From assembly GCA_036362985.1 (NCBI GenBank), contig JAYGXS010000010.1:1966609-2030608 (forward strand): DNA of 64,000 nucleotides, in the 5' to 3' direction. Made by a program: the position numbers and the translations under genes. Of the stretch, positions 13,256 to 24,879 are shown piece by piece (the stretch's first letter is position 1; each line of letters starts with the position of its first letter). The notes beneath the pieces are model-generated. The model worked only from the letters and a program-made list of their open reading frames with translations, was not told the origin of the DNA and did not search any database. Source of the DNA: Ligula intestinalis. Taxonomy: Eukaryota; Platyhelminthes; Cestoda; Diphyllobothriidea; Diphyllobothriidae.

Positions 13256-14433
13256 AGTCTTCAGACTGTTACATTTTCTCCATTACATATACCTCGCCGT
13301 GTCAACAGGACACCAAACTTTTTTCTCTTCGGTGCTCAATACACATTTAAGCTATAAATAGCCTTCTGCTTTACATGTACAACATTTGTGACACAGTTTA
13401 GCGAACAGAGCCTCGGTGCTGCCTATACCGTTAGGTTTCTCAGCGAAAGAGGCTCCGAAGCACTCAAGTGACTCATAGTTACGATAACGAAAGGCCTTTT
13501 CGGATAAAAATGAACGGATTTGGGTGTTATCGTTTACGAGTATACCTGGCGTTATCCCTCAATTTAAACTGCTCCGGACTAATATCAGAGACCGACGCTA
13601 AAGAGAAAATCAGTGGAACTTCAAGCTGCTGAAAATGTAAATGTGATTTTATTAGTATTATCAGTTTTATTATTGCTTCCTTATCAAAAACAGGAAAACG
13701 TAAATAATAAAATATTGAGAAAAACGTGTTGAGGTGTTTTAACTGGGGTATCAGTTGCACCTCTTGCACATAGATGCTTGGGTTTTTCTTCATTCAGTTA
13801 AGTTATAAATCATAAAAGGAAAAGCAGTAGTACATTATTCAATAACGTTTCTTAATAGATACAATAATAAAGAAAATAATATCAAAAAATATAAAATGAT
13901 AACATTTTTAACAGTAGCCTAGACACATTAGCCAATCAAAGCGCAAAACGGATGCGCAGGGTTGCGCATCCTAATGTAGGAGCCGCGAGGGGAGACGAAA
14001 GACGACCTTTTTCGAATGTTTGGGCACGAGTTGTTCGAGGTTGATCAATAATGATGTTAAATTGTTTGCCCTCGCAGGTAAGTTGTAGCTGGGTGACGAT
14101 CTCCAGCCCCAAATTCTCCTGTGGACATTTATGAGTAACAGCTGCCTTTCATGTAAGGGTCCTACGTAAAATTCAATTTCCAGGTGGTAGCCACCCACTC
14201 CACCTTTCCACAACTGCGTGAGTGTGGACACAATCAGGAGACCGTGGATATAGACGAACAACTGTGTGAGGGGCTAACTAGAATAAAGTCACGCCATAAA
14301 GCACCCCCAGTACGCCCGGACTTTTACATAAGTCATCACCTAGTTAACTCAATCATGCGATACACCAGATGACCTCAAAATGCTCCACAGCGGAAATTTT
14401 ATCAGGCAATTTCCGCCTCCACAGAAAATGTCA
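13256..14433. other. No gene recognised
   Basis: Short non-homologous open frames only; AT-rich around 13620-13920. Confidence 0.45.
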
Positions 14434-15710
14434 GGTCAGGTCAGGTTTTATTGAGGGAAATATAGGTAAATACCTTTGAACTCCCTATTGGTACAGTTTT
14501 TCTAATGCATTTGATCTGTAAAACATTTAAGATCAGTGGCGTTGCCAAAAATTTTAGGGCTGACAGTGAAAACAGTCCTTAGGCATTGTTCAGAAGTCTA
14601 GGGGTTTGAATGCCATTTGAGAAATTTAAGGAGAAAAACCGTCGCCTGGGGGAGGGGGGGGGTGCAGAGTATATTCGAAGCGGATGGCCTGTGCTAAGAG
14701 TGTTTGGAGCATGTCAGGGATAGTCCATCGCGGTTTTCGCCATAATACCAAGGGTCCCACGAAGGGAAGGTTGCGGAGGTCACGTGAACCTCATCGAGTG
14801 TCGGCGATGCGCCCATCGTGCACCCTTGTTGGTTTAACGAATCTGCCTGCTAATTGACAGAAGAAATATAATCAGTAGTTTTCTAAACAAACATATTACT
14901 GAAAATTAGCGAGTAGTATATTTTTTTATAATGTGATTATTCCACAATTTGCATTCGGCAACTGGCAGTTTATTTTCGGGGGCTCAGTGGCTATTTGTTC
15001 TAACTTTATAGTGTCCTAAACATGCCTACAGATGCGTCTGACGTGTGCTCAGATGGCGACATAACAATGTCCGCGGGCAGAGCATTCCAGGCCTGAATTG
15101 GGAAAAGTTTTACAAATCCGCGTAGCCTCGGATCACAACGTTTGGTGGACTCGAAGCTTGCAGTCCTTGTTAGTTCTTAACTAACATATTACTGAAAATC
15201 ATTGAGTAATATGTTTATATACATATATATATATAATTTCATTCTCGTCATATCCAATTTAAGTGGGCATTTCGGGTATGAAAATCTAAATTTCGCTTGA
15301 ATGCATCCACAGATGGGGACATAACAATTTCCTCGGGGAGTGCATTCCAAGCTTCAACTACTCTATTACCAAAGAAGAACTTGCGTGTGTCTAGTCTAGC
15401 CCCTGTTACGCGTGGTTAAAAGAGATGCCATCCTAAGTTCGCCGTCGTTGCTAATTCGAGGAAGTCGCCAGGTAGAAGACAACAGTCCTGCCCACGCACT
15501 ATACGAAAGGTTTGTATAAGATCGCCACCTAGCTGTCTGTAACTTAATGGAAATAGATGGAGACTAGCTAAACGTCGTTCATAGGGTAAAAAGCTCTGAC
15601 CGGTAACCAGTTTGGTCGCACGCCTTTGGACATTCTTAAGGTAATTAAGGCCTTTCGCGGTCCAGGGCTTCCATGCTTGGATAGCGAACTCCAACTTCGG
15701 CCGCAATGCA
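14434..15710 (-). mobile_element. LINE F: composite, heavily truncated LINE 3' end
   Basis: On the minus strand, 15416-15706 encodes the C-terminal part of a CR1-like RT protein (RPKLEFAIQAWKPWTAKG, LPYERRLASLHLFPLSYRQL, QDCCLLPGDFLELATT). Downstream, at about 15010-15180, a second diverged LINE C-terminus appears (block QAWNALPADIVMS). A shared 3' region follows, ending in tandem CCTGA units (plus strand CAGGTCAGGTCAGG at 14434). The whole arrangement is repeated in the same orientation at 35434-36716 in LINE E, so the two C-termini moved or were duplicated as one unit. It is not coding-competent. Confidence 0.85.
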
Positions 15711-17099
15711 CTCCGTAATAAACTAAACAGCCGCCTGCGGAGTGCCCTTTTTATGCAAGGTGCAAACCTTTATGGTCATAACTCATGATTGTTTGAACCC
15801 TCAATTCAGGCGAGTGCCTCAACTAACGTGAGGTCCCAAGAGGATGCCTCACCACTCCGTAGAGAGCTCCAGAAAAAAATATTTGAATGCAAAGACTGCA
15901 CATGAAACGTCATAAAAAGTACTCACGGTTTTAACGCGTTTTACAGCGCTATGCGGGCTAGGGGGATGTGAATCGCACAAAAACAGGTTTTAAATGTGTG
16001 TGTATAACGCCGAAGAACCAACTCTTCGACAAAGGTCCTTTTGCTATCATCTTGAGAGTACTTTACTCAGTTATGTAGTCAATTCAGCCGTGTGAACCTA
16101 CGTCCTCTTACACTTTTAGGGTTTTATGACCATATTTTCTTCAATACTCCTGATCAAGGTTTTGGTCAAGCACCAAGTAAGCTCCGTTACTAGCTTTCGA
16201 GTATTTTGTTATGTCGACTTCCAATCACTTGTATTACTTCTAGGCGTCTGTCATCAACCAAGACCATGAGGAGAAGCAAGTTTTGGCTGGCAGCATTTGG
16301 AGATTAGACATTGAAACTGGAAGTCTCCAAACCTACTTGGTGCAAAATTCTCGAGAGAGTAAACATTACCGCACCTTTACCTTAATTTAGATCCTCATAT
16401 AACGGCAACCCTCCCTAGAGCCAAAAACCTTACCCTTGGCTAAACAAAATTGATCCAAATTCAGTCAAACTGACATGTAGATCCCGGAATGGGACACCTT
16501 TATTCCCAAACATTATATGTGCTCTCTGATGAACTGTTCAGTGAAACTGTGGAGTGTTTCTGATGTTAAAAGTTGCACTGAGCTTATTTTTAGCATTAAT
16601 TTTTGTACAAAATTATCCCTAGCTTTTCCAGTCACTCCTGGATGTCGGTTTTCGAATGAGCTTCTTTCGAACTGTCTGCAAAATCTAAACGCTGTGGAAA
16701 ATGACTTTATTTACTATGACGGTTTCCGATTAGTTTTCGATGCCCTTATAAACTCAAACATATTTTATAGAAAAAAAGGCATGACCATATTCGTTTTGTC
16801 TACATTCGGAAGGAAAATACATCTTCTTTAACTGTTATACTTCAAGAAAGTGCACTTTCGGTAAAAAAAACATTCCTCAGTGACGTCCACTGGTTTCTTC
16901 GGTCTTTATTGCTGCAAGAACTGAGGTCCCTTCCATAAAGTGTTTATATTTTCCGCCAGGGACTAGAACGCCTAAACCACAAAATACGTAGTTTACAGCG
17001 GGTGCTTTACCTACTTTAGAAGGTCACGATATGGACTCATTGTTAGGAGCCCAGCCTTACGGAAGGCCAGCATGGCCAAACAGACTATCCTCACGCGTC

Positions 17100-17290
17100 G
17101 CCCCTCTGGTGGACTGCCGAAAACGATTCCTTTCTCAATGCGGACTCCCTCAAGGTCTCGTTTCTTCCCACGCGCTGACCTTTAACCACTTGACCGGACA
17201 TTCACTCGCACGCGAGCTCACGCGCGTGCCCAACTAGTTGCAGTTCCTCAAGAGCCACTTAGGTGCGCCACGCAGTAGGTGACCTCAATT
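17100..17290 (+). repeat. Dispersed repeat, copy 1
   Basis: It shares GATTCCTTT.TCAATGCGGA, CCACGCGCTGACCTT and GAGCTCACGCGCGTGCCCA with the minus strand of 24060-24260. Element class is unknown. Confidence 0.55.
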
Positions 17291-18315
17291 ATCGACACCC
17301 TTCGAGTGATCTTATCATACAACACTTGAACTCGTTTGATAATCATATATAACCAACCGTCACATCCCACACAGATAGTTGCACACGGACTCTCAGAGAC
17401 CTACAAACACGGTCAGGCGTGACTGGACGCAATCCACCTCAGTCCCAGGCTCCACCTCGCGGCTTAATCAGGTCCTGGCTAACGCCAGCGGCCACTGCTA
17501 TCCGAGCCAGTAATTCCAGGTTTTAAAGACAAAAAAACCTTACACTTGCATGCACTTCTGGTTCTGTTCTTCCTTGGGGATTCAAACAGGGCGAAATTCG
17601 ACGAAGACACCACAGCTGTCACCGTTCAAACACTCATTTGCACCACAATACGGAATTTCCAACAAAAATTGTTATCGCTTCTTGGTGGCAGGTATGGAGA
17701 ATGCTGAGCTGAGAAAAAGAACTGACCAAGGAAACTGACGTACCTGTGAGCAGAATTCAAGCAGGTGCCTGCAAAAATAGTCTGGTGAAAAATCATTTTT
17801 ATTTCTTATTAAACGATTAAGCAACTTGGACTTCTCATCGTTTTACCAGGAATAAAGATATTTGGTTGGGGTTATGGTTATGAATAGGCTCAGCACGGCT
17901 TAGCTTCTACTGAAAGCACATTCAATAGTGGGTCGTTTTCATGTTGTCGGCTGTTTTAAGTATGTGACTACAGCACCACAACTACTAGAATATCCCTCGT
18001 TACCTTCGTAAGGCTGTAGTTACTAGCTCCACACTAAGTACACTTGTGAACCCGTATCGTGACCAGCTCAAGTCAAAGTGCATTTTGGGAACGCTTGCTG
18101 CTTCCGGCCGCTCTAACAGCCAATCACACGCCGACTCACATAGGACCCCATGTGACGACTGCCGAGCAGAAATCACTTCAAATGCCGTCCCCTGGTATGT
18201 GTTTGTGCCTTTGTCTGTAGGTCCATTTCTTTTCGCCTATTCTCTACTTCCTCCTGTACAGAAGAAACTCTTCCTACTCATCTGGCCTTCTAATTACTTC
18301 TCATCTCCTAAGGAA

Positions 18316-18325
18316 NNNNNNNNNN
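18316..18325. other. Assembly gap (10 N)
   Basis: Ten consecutive N characters. The true distance across it is unknown. Confidence 1.
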
Positions 18326-18679
18326 TTGCGCCAAAGTGAACCTCGGTTTTATAGAGGTCTATTGACCACTTTCCACTCTCCTAAGTCTACAATTTCAATT
18401 TCCAGAAAATATCCCCTGTTAATAATGACAAATCATCTAGCACTGAGTAGGCTTTCCAAAACCAACGTTAACCTGACATAATAGAAAAATTCGTCATGAA
18501 ATTCTGACATTTTAGAAGGAAACGCCTAAGAGAGCGTTGGATATCCAAAATGTCATTAAAGGAATGTTCATTGAAAGAAGCAAATAAACGCGTTCCAGAA
18601 AGCAGTCCAAAAGAAGAATATCCGATCTCTGGACTAAGGGTTTTGAGAAGAAAATGACTCGATTGCTGGAACAATATTG

Positions 18680-18815
18680 ATATTCACCTGACATTTCGAC
18701 ATCAGAGACATTAGCAGAAAACGGTAGTTTTTCATAACCTCGTGAACCGGTGTACGCAGTTAAAACCACCACCACTATTAAAATAGTCTTCCGAACATAC
18801 AAGTGCGTTTGCAAA
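18680..18815 (-). repeat. Dispersed hammerhead-like repeat, copy with stem deleted
   Basis: The minus strand reads CTGCTAATGTCTCTGATG directly followed by TCGAAATGTCAGGTGAATA. Compared with the other copies the ATCCG..CGGAT hairpin is absent, as expected if a hairpin was lost in one step. Confidence 0.5.
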
Positions 18816-19790
18816 GATCTGAGTTTGACGGATTCAGTAGAACGAGGACTGCTGACGTTTTTGGATAGCGAAGGTATTGATAACTATGTAACTCTTGTTT
18901 GATTCACTATACTGGTAACACGTAGAATGGTTACTGTGATGCAGTGCAACAAACAACGTCAAGGCAGGTTGAAAGGCCATTTCTGGCTTACTAGATGCCA
19001 TCAGACCGTCCTGGAACTAAGACATATCTACAGGCTACCGGCAGATGTCAATGAGCCTTGGATATAGGGGGCCAGTGCTGTTTCGTAAGTAAAAGCTCAA
19101 AAATCCTACATAGTCCGTTCGTCTGAATATACAAAAATTATCACACGATAATGTGCTTTTTCGAAGTCCTGTGCCCTTAGCGTCGAATAAATAAACCTGC
19201 TACTGTGAATAGTTTTTACTGTGATCAAACAAGTTCTTGGTTCACGAGTCATGACTGCTACGCTTACACCTCTGACGGGCACGTACGAAGAGTATTGCCA
19301 GAAGGGTATAGTTGGTGATCGTGCCTGGCTGATATTCTGATATTGCAATGGCCATTCCGGCTATATTTACTGTCATTCCTAAACACCGTTTTTAGACACT
19401 TTAAGTTCATACAACCATTGTGTTTGGCAGTAGTCGAAAGATGGAACAGGTAAGTCACAATCCAATTGCCTCCTCGAGTAAGATCGGATAGACCAACTGT
19501 GTGTGAGTACGGATAATAAATTGAGTCATCAACAATGGCCTTGGAGAAAATCCATTCAGGTCATTAATTAAGAATAATGGAGCACAGGAGATGGATAAAA
19601 AAAAGCATTGGGGTCATAAATGCAGTTTTACGTAGCGCAACGTTTGTCGCGTGATCAGCTGCACCACCTCTATTAAAGGTACAGTTTCTCACTGTTGTGG
19701 GAAGGGGAGTTAGGAATTGGAGCACTACCTACTATTGCACTGAAGCGTTCGGCACGTTACTTTGTTGCTCTGTTCTTAAATATGCAACAC

Positions 19791-20816
19791 TTCAGAAGAT
19801 GAATTGGCGAACATACGTTTGTTTTCGATAATTCTCATCAGGCCTTTACATTTATAGGGTAATTAAGTAAATGGACTATGCGGGTTAGTAGAAAAAAGAA
19901 GGACGGTTGTCAGGGGAGGGGGAATGGGGGGGTCAAAACGGGGTCAACATTTGATCCGCGTTAGGGGGATCTGGTAGTCGGTTGAGGCGTTAAGCCGCTG
20001 GCTGTTGGATTAGCAGCTTTTGACCATGGTAACTGTGGTGCCGCGACGAAATTCTTTTGAGAATCTGCTTAATCAAACGCATGACCTTCAGCCACTTTCG
20101 ACCGAGAGTTTATAGCACTTTAAGTCTACTCTAGTTAACTGTTCGTATTAGTATTTAAACAGTGGCCAATAACATCGGGGTCTGCTAACAAAGGCACACA
20201 TGGAAAAATTGAAACTTCTTCGGCCGAATAAAGATATACTCATCACAAGGCCAGATAAGGGAACGGTCGTTGTTCTAATGGATAGAACAGACTACATTGC
20301 AAAAATTCAATCCATTATCTCAGACAAAGACAAGTTAAGCAAGACGGAAAAGGAGAAAGATAATACTGATGCAGTTGAAACGCAGCTGACTGATTGTCTG
20401 AAAAAACTTCAAAAGACGGTAGCATAAGCGAGTACGACTTACAACGTCTCCAGCCCGTTGGCACGCACATACCTCGACTGTACGGTTTACCGAAGATTCA
20501 CAAAGCTGGCGTACCCGTGCGTCCCATCCTAGATATGAGAAATTCGCCATACCATGTGACAGCGAAATGGCTAGCGGACAAACTGAAACCCATACAGAGT
20601 CAACTAGCCCCATACAGTCTCCGAGACACCTTCGAATTCGTAGGCTGTGTGAAAGAGCTCGACCTGAACGGGAAAGTGATGTTTTCACTGGATGTCTCGT
20701 CCCTGTTCACAAACGTGCCGGTCACAGAAACAGTAGATTACATCTGTGACTTCATTTGCTCAAATCACCAGGACATAGGAGTGCCAGTAAATGCACTCAA
20801 GGAATTGCTACTAAAA
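19791..20816 (+). repeat. Left arm of about 1.03-kb inverted repeat (PLE 5' part)
   Basis: The arm starts TTCAGAAGATGAATTGGCG and ends ...GAATTGCTACTAAAA. Its reverse complement is 21522-22546. By eye the only difference is a G run (7 here at about 19925, 6 in the other arm); lengths are 1026 and 1025. The arm contains a hammerhead motif (19806-19844, minus strand) and the RT N-terminal half. Confidence 0.9.
19806..19844 (-). ncRNA. Hammerhead ribozyme candidate, PLE family 1, left arm
   Basis: Exact mirror of the motif at 22493-22531, read on the minus strand. It has helix I GGC/GCC, core CTGATGA, short helix II GA/TC with a 4-nt loop, GAA, helix III AACA/TGTT, and C at the cleavage site. 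It lies upstream of, and antisense to, the RT frame of this arm. Cleavage activity is not shown by sequence alone. Confidence 0.6.
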
Positions 20817-21527
20817 TGTACCTTAAATGTACAGTTCCTTTTCGACAACAAGATGTACAGGCAATTAGACGGAGTAGCTATGGGCTCACCCCTGGGTCCG
20901 CATCTAGCAAATATATTCATGGGCAAACTAGAGGCTACGCAACTTAGCCACCAGAGAAATAATCTGATGTACTACAAACGTTACGTAGATGACATATTTG
21001 CTGTTGCATCAGACCAAACCGACTTTTCAGCTCTAATGAATAAATTGAATCAGGTGCATCCGTCCATCAAATTTACAGTAGAAGTAGAAGAATCTGGTTC
21101 ACTTTCATTCCTTGATGTACTACTGAGTAGAAGGGCTGATGGGAGTATTCAACGGAAGGTATATCGTAAGAAGACGTGGTCTGGGCAATACATCCATTTT
21201 GCTAGCTTCGTACCGTTAAACTTCAAACGTAATTTAGTACAATGTTTGACGCAAAGCGCGAAAAGGATCTGCTCGAATGATAGCATAGAAGAGGAGCTAA
21301 GGATTGTTGAATGTGTATTTCGACAAAATGGGTACCCCAGTCGATTTATCGCTAAGCACATGGCTGAAAGGCTACCAAAACTTGCAATGCTAACAGCAGA
21401 GAAGAAGCGAATATTTATCAGGGTCCCATTTCAAGGGGACGGACCAAGCGAACTTCTAAGGAGGTGCCTGAGTCAAGCTGTAGCAACCACCTTCCCAGCA
21501 GCCAACGCCCACGTAATCTTCTTTTAG
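20200..21527 (+). pseudogene. Penelope-like reverse transcriptase (family 1), frameshifted and lacking endonuclease
   Basis: An N-terminal block (20200-20427) contains ILITRPDKGTVVVLMDRTDY, the PLE N-terminal signature. A frameshift near 20415-20425 leads into the main frame (20394-21527). Blocks in order are THIPRLYGLPKIHK, VRPILDM, FSLDVSSLFTNVP, LDGVAMGSPLGPHLANIFMG, the catalytic YVDDIF (about 20985), and LSFLDVLLSRRADGS. The frame ends FPAANAHVIFF and its stop (21525-21527) already lies in the inverted right arm. The GIY-YIG endonuclease expected next is therefore missing. The same frameshift is present in the right arm. A PLE RT would copy RNA at staggered nicks or chromosome ends; this copy cannot encode an intact protein. 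Confidence 0.9.
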
Positions 21528-22546
21528 TAGCAATTCCTTGAGTGCATTTACTGGCACTCCTATGTCCTGGTGATTTGAGCAAATGAAGTCACAGATGTAA
21601 TCTACTGTTTCTGTGACCGGCACGTTTGTGAACAGGGACGAGACATCCAGTGAAAACATCACTTTCCCGTTCAGGTCGAGCTCTTTCACACAGCCTACGA
21701 ATTCGAAGGTGTCTCGGAGACTGTATGGGGCTAGTTGACTCTGTATGGGTTTCAGTTTGTCCGCTAGCCATTTCGCTGTCACATGGTATGGCGAATTTCT
21801 CATATCTAGGATGGGACGCACGGGTACGCCAGCTTTGTGAATCTTCGGTAAACCGTACAGTCGAGGTATGTGCGTGCCAACGGGCTGGAGACGTTGTAAG
21901 TCGTACTCGCTTATGCTACCGTCTTTTGAAGTTTTTTCAGACAATCAGTCAGCTGCGTTTCAACTGCATCAGTATTATCTTTCTCCTTTTCCGTCTTGCT
22001 TAACTTGTCTTTGTCTGAGATAATGGATTGAATTTTTGCAATGTAGTCTGTTCTATCCATTAGAACAACGACCGTTCCCTTATCTGGCCTTGTGATGAGT
22101 ATATCTTTATTCGGCCGAAGAAGTTTCAATTTTTCCATGTGTGCCTTTGTTAGCAGACCCCGATGTTATTGGCCACTGTTTAAATACTAATACGAACAGT
22201 TAACTAGAGTAGACTTAAAGTGCTATAAACTCTCGGTCGAAAGTGGCTGAAGGTCATGCGTTTGATTAAGCAGATTCTCAAAAGAATTTCGTCGCGGCAC
22301 CACAGTTACCATGGTCAAAAGCTGCTAATCCAACAGCCAGCGGCTTAACGCCTCAACCGACTACCAGATCCCCCTAACGCGGATCAAATGTTGACCCCGT
22401 TTTGACCCCCCATTCCCCCTCCCCTGACAACCGTCCTTCTTTTTTCTACTAACCCGCATAGTCCATTTACTTAATTACCCTATAAATGTAAAGGCCTGAT
22501 GAGAATTATCGAAAACAAACGTATGTTCGCCAATTCATCTTCTGAA
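21522..22546 (-). repeat. Right arm of the PLE inverted repeat
   Basis: Minus-strand copy of 19791-20816, including the RT N-terminal frames (21911-22138 and most of 21456-21944). It breaks inside RT after ALKELLLK. The spacer between the arms (20817-21521, 705 bp) is single-copy and holds the rest of the RT. Confidence 0.9.
22493..22531 (+). ncRNA. Hammerhead ribozyme candidate, PLE family 1, right arm
   Basis: Helix I GGC (22493-22495) pairs with GCC (22529-22531). The core CTGATGA is at 22496-22502. Helix II is GA/TC around ATTA (22503-22510). GAA is at 22511-22513. Helix III AACA (22514-22517) pairs with TGTT (22524-22527), and C22528 is at the cleavage position. All conserved hammerhead core bases are present. 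Small hammerheads in PLE terminal repeats are known from the literature; activity here is inferred. Confidence 0.65.
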
Positions 22547-22584
22547 TTTTTCAATGGGAATTTTCGCAAATTTATACAACAGTT

Positions 22585-23547
22585 GCCACAGATCACGCAA
22601 CATGCTGACAAATATAAAAAAGATTGATACGCTTTCGCTAATCAGCATTGATTAAGGTTGTTTAACTGATTATCGTGTAAACTATTCTAAAGTCTTTTCA
22701 GTCATGATAGGGTACGGGCTTTCTAACGAGCTTCGTTTTGACCACTAACGAAACGTATCTATTGTAAAAGTGGCTAATTAAGTAGTGTGCCTTTTTATCA
22801 TTTATTTTGACTGCCGTTAAAATTCAAGTATATTTTATGTGAAACATGCATGAAACAATATTTTTTATACTTTTTAATATAAGATTACGCCTTCTTTAAA
22901 TTTTATACTTAAAGAAAGGGAATCTTTCGATTTTTAAAAGTCTGCTTATTATGAACCTTTTGAAAATTGTGAAGTGTTTATTCATAATACGTCGTTTGCG
23001 TCAATTTATTAATGTAGCCTAAACTGCACAAAACATGTTTCACATCTATTCGGATAAAGTTTGACAGCCATGTGACTTCTGCCTACAACTGTGGACGCAA
23101 AACGTACTTTTCTTTAAACAGGATGGACACAGTGCACAGTTTTTAAACCTTAAATTAGAGGGTAGCAATTAGACATTTATTTGGCAAACTTTTTGAAATC
23201 GAAAGATACCCTTCCTTTAAGTATAAAACTGAATGAAGGCGTAAGTTACTATCAAACGAGTACAAGACATATTTTGTCGTGTACGTTTTCCATAAAATAT
23301 ACTTGAATTTATATAGGCAGTCAAAATCAAGGATAATAAACGCAAACTATTGAAGTAGTTACTTTGTACTGTATATTGTTTTACTAACGGTCAGAAATAA
23401 GCTATTTAAAAAGCTGGCATCCTATCGTGACTAAGATGACTTGAGAACAGGTTACATGCTAATCAGTATCACAACTTGAGTTAATGCCGATTAGCGAAAG
23501 AGTATCAATCTTTCGCATATGTTGGCATGTTGCGTGATCTTCTGCGA
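22585..23547. repeat. Fold-back (long inverted repeat) element
   Basis: About 22585-22960 matches the reverse complement of about 23170-23547 with many substitutions. Shared marks are GATCACGCAACATG, CTTTCGCTAATC, TTCAAGTATATTTTATG, ACGCCTTC and ATCTTTCGATTT. A spacer of about 200 bp lies between. No protein is encoded. A related copy in the same orientation lies at 27985-28625. Class is unknown: fold-back/MITE-like DNA element or PLE untranslated region. Confidence 0.65.
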
Positions 23548-24059
23548 CTCCTGTACTATCGCACTGCAGCGTTGAGCACGTTGATACATTGCTCTGTTCT
23601 TAAATGTAATTTTCATTCCAATAACGGCTAACACAGCACCAAGCATGAGCTTGCGCTTCTGCATACTAAACGCATGTTTGCGTCACACATGCGTACTTCA
23701 TACATACCTTCATGCATAACTTCAGATGCTTATTGTTCTGACGGTGACTTCTGTTCTTATCACCACCTTAGTACGCTCTTTGGAATCCCCAAGGACGGAC
23801 ACAACGAGAAGGGCGTAGTAGTAGAAGTCACCCGGAGGAGAGTTTATTATGAAAAGAACCCCAAAGTTGCTCTCTCGTGTTGCCGTTGCCGCTTCTGGTG
23901 TAAAGCCAGCGCGCTGTATGTCCCGTCTCGGGGCCAAACCCATAAATGGAGCCGGCTGGCCTAGCCTTGTCAGTCCTGGTTGCAACTTACTGTCTGAGAT
24001 GTGAAAGTTGCTTGAAAATAAGCGCCAAGCGCATTTGCTTGTGGCGTGATTGGGCGCGT

Positions 24060-24260
24060 TTTGGAATAAGGTCGTGTGCCCTATGGTGTACCTTAGTGGA
24101 CTTTGTAGAATTTCAACCAGCTGGGCACGCGCGTGAGCTCACGTGCGTGCGTGTCAAGTTGTGTGGTTTAAGGTCAGCGCGTGGGGTGGTCACCAGCGTA
24201 GGCATACGACCTTGGAGGCACTCCGCATTGACAAAGGAATCAGTTGCCAATAAAATCGAA
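24060..24260 (-). repeat. Dispersed repeat, copy 2
   Basis: The minus strand matches 17100-17290 (GAGCTCACGCGCGTGCCCAG, CACGCGCTGACCTTAAACCA, TCAATGCGGAGTGCC). Confidence 0.55.
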
Positions 24261-24294
24261 CATGCGAGTCCCAGAAAGTAAGTGAGAAAAGGAT

Positions 24295-24440
24295 TTGGTC
24301 GCTGGGACACTAATTTTATGATAGGATACAATACGGTCATTACTGCAAACGCCTGTGCATGTGCTTCCCGTATCTGATACTGCTTTTGGCGCATGTCACC
24401 GATGATGAGTCCGTGACGGATTTCGAAACTTCAGGCGAAT
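24295..24440 (+). repeat. Dispersed repeat with hammerhead-like core, copy 2
   Basis: It contains GATGATGAGTCCGTGACGG at about 24391-24421 followed by ATTTCGAAACTTCAGGCGAA. GAGTCCG-TGA-CGG resembles a classic hammerhead stem II, but extra bases separate the stem from the GAAA box. Confidence 0.5.
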
Positions 24441-24879
24441 AAGAGTGCTGTCCCAGCGATCGGGTTGTCGTCTATTCAAAGGAATTATTGTGGCAGATGG
24501 CTATTGGCACGACGCCTTAGGAGAGTCTGCAAGATTGTTGGCATTCGGTTGGGCTAGGCTCCTAAAACTGATAATGAAACGCCACACCTCTCTAAATAGT
24601 GTGTACAGCCTTGAGAGTATATCGTATTCACAGATATTTGTAACTTTCTTCCGCTGTGTTAGACACTACTTTTAGTGAGTTTCCTAGCTAGTCCTTGCTT
24701 CTCACTTCAAACATTCATTGCCAAAGAATTATATGCGTTTTCCGACCGAATTTTTTTTCACACGCCTTGCATAATAAAGACTGCGGAAACTATTGCATAT
24801 CAGTTGCACTGTGGCCAAATTACGCACTGTGAATAAATAACCCAATAATTCTCTAACATCTGGCCAATATGTTTTATTA

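Larger units (their letters stand above)
15711..19790. other. No gene recognised; contains assembly gap and minor repeats
   Basis: No conserved coding block is recognisable. The open frame at 17031-17237 overlaps a dispersed repeat. The frame at 18046-18339 runs into the N run. Stretch 19700-19790 is about three-quarters similar to 23540-23610 by eye. Confidence 0.4.

Noticed and set aside
20335..20688. 117-residue frame antisense to the PLE RT, also present at 21650-22003
   Set aside because: It is the shadow of the RT coding strand and is duplicated only because the arm is duplicated.
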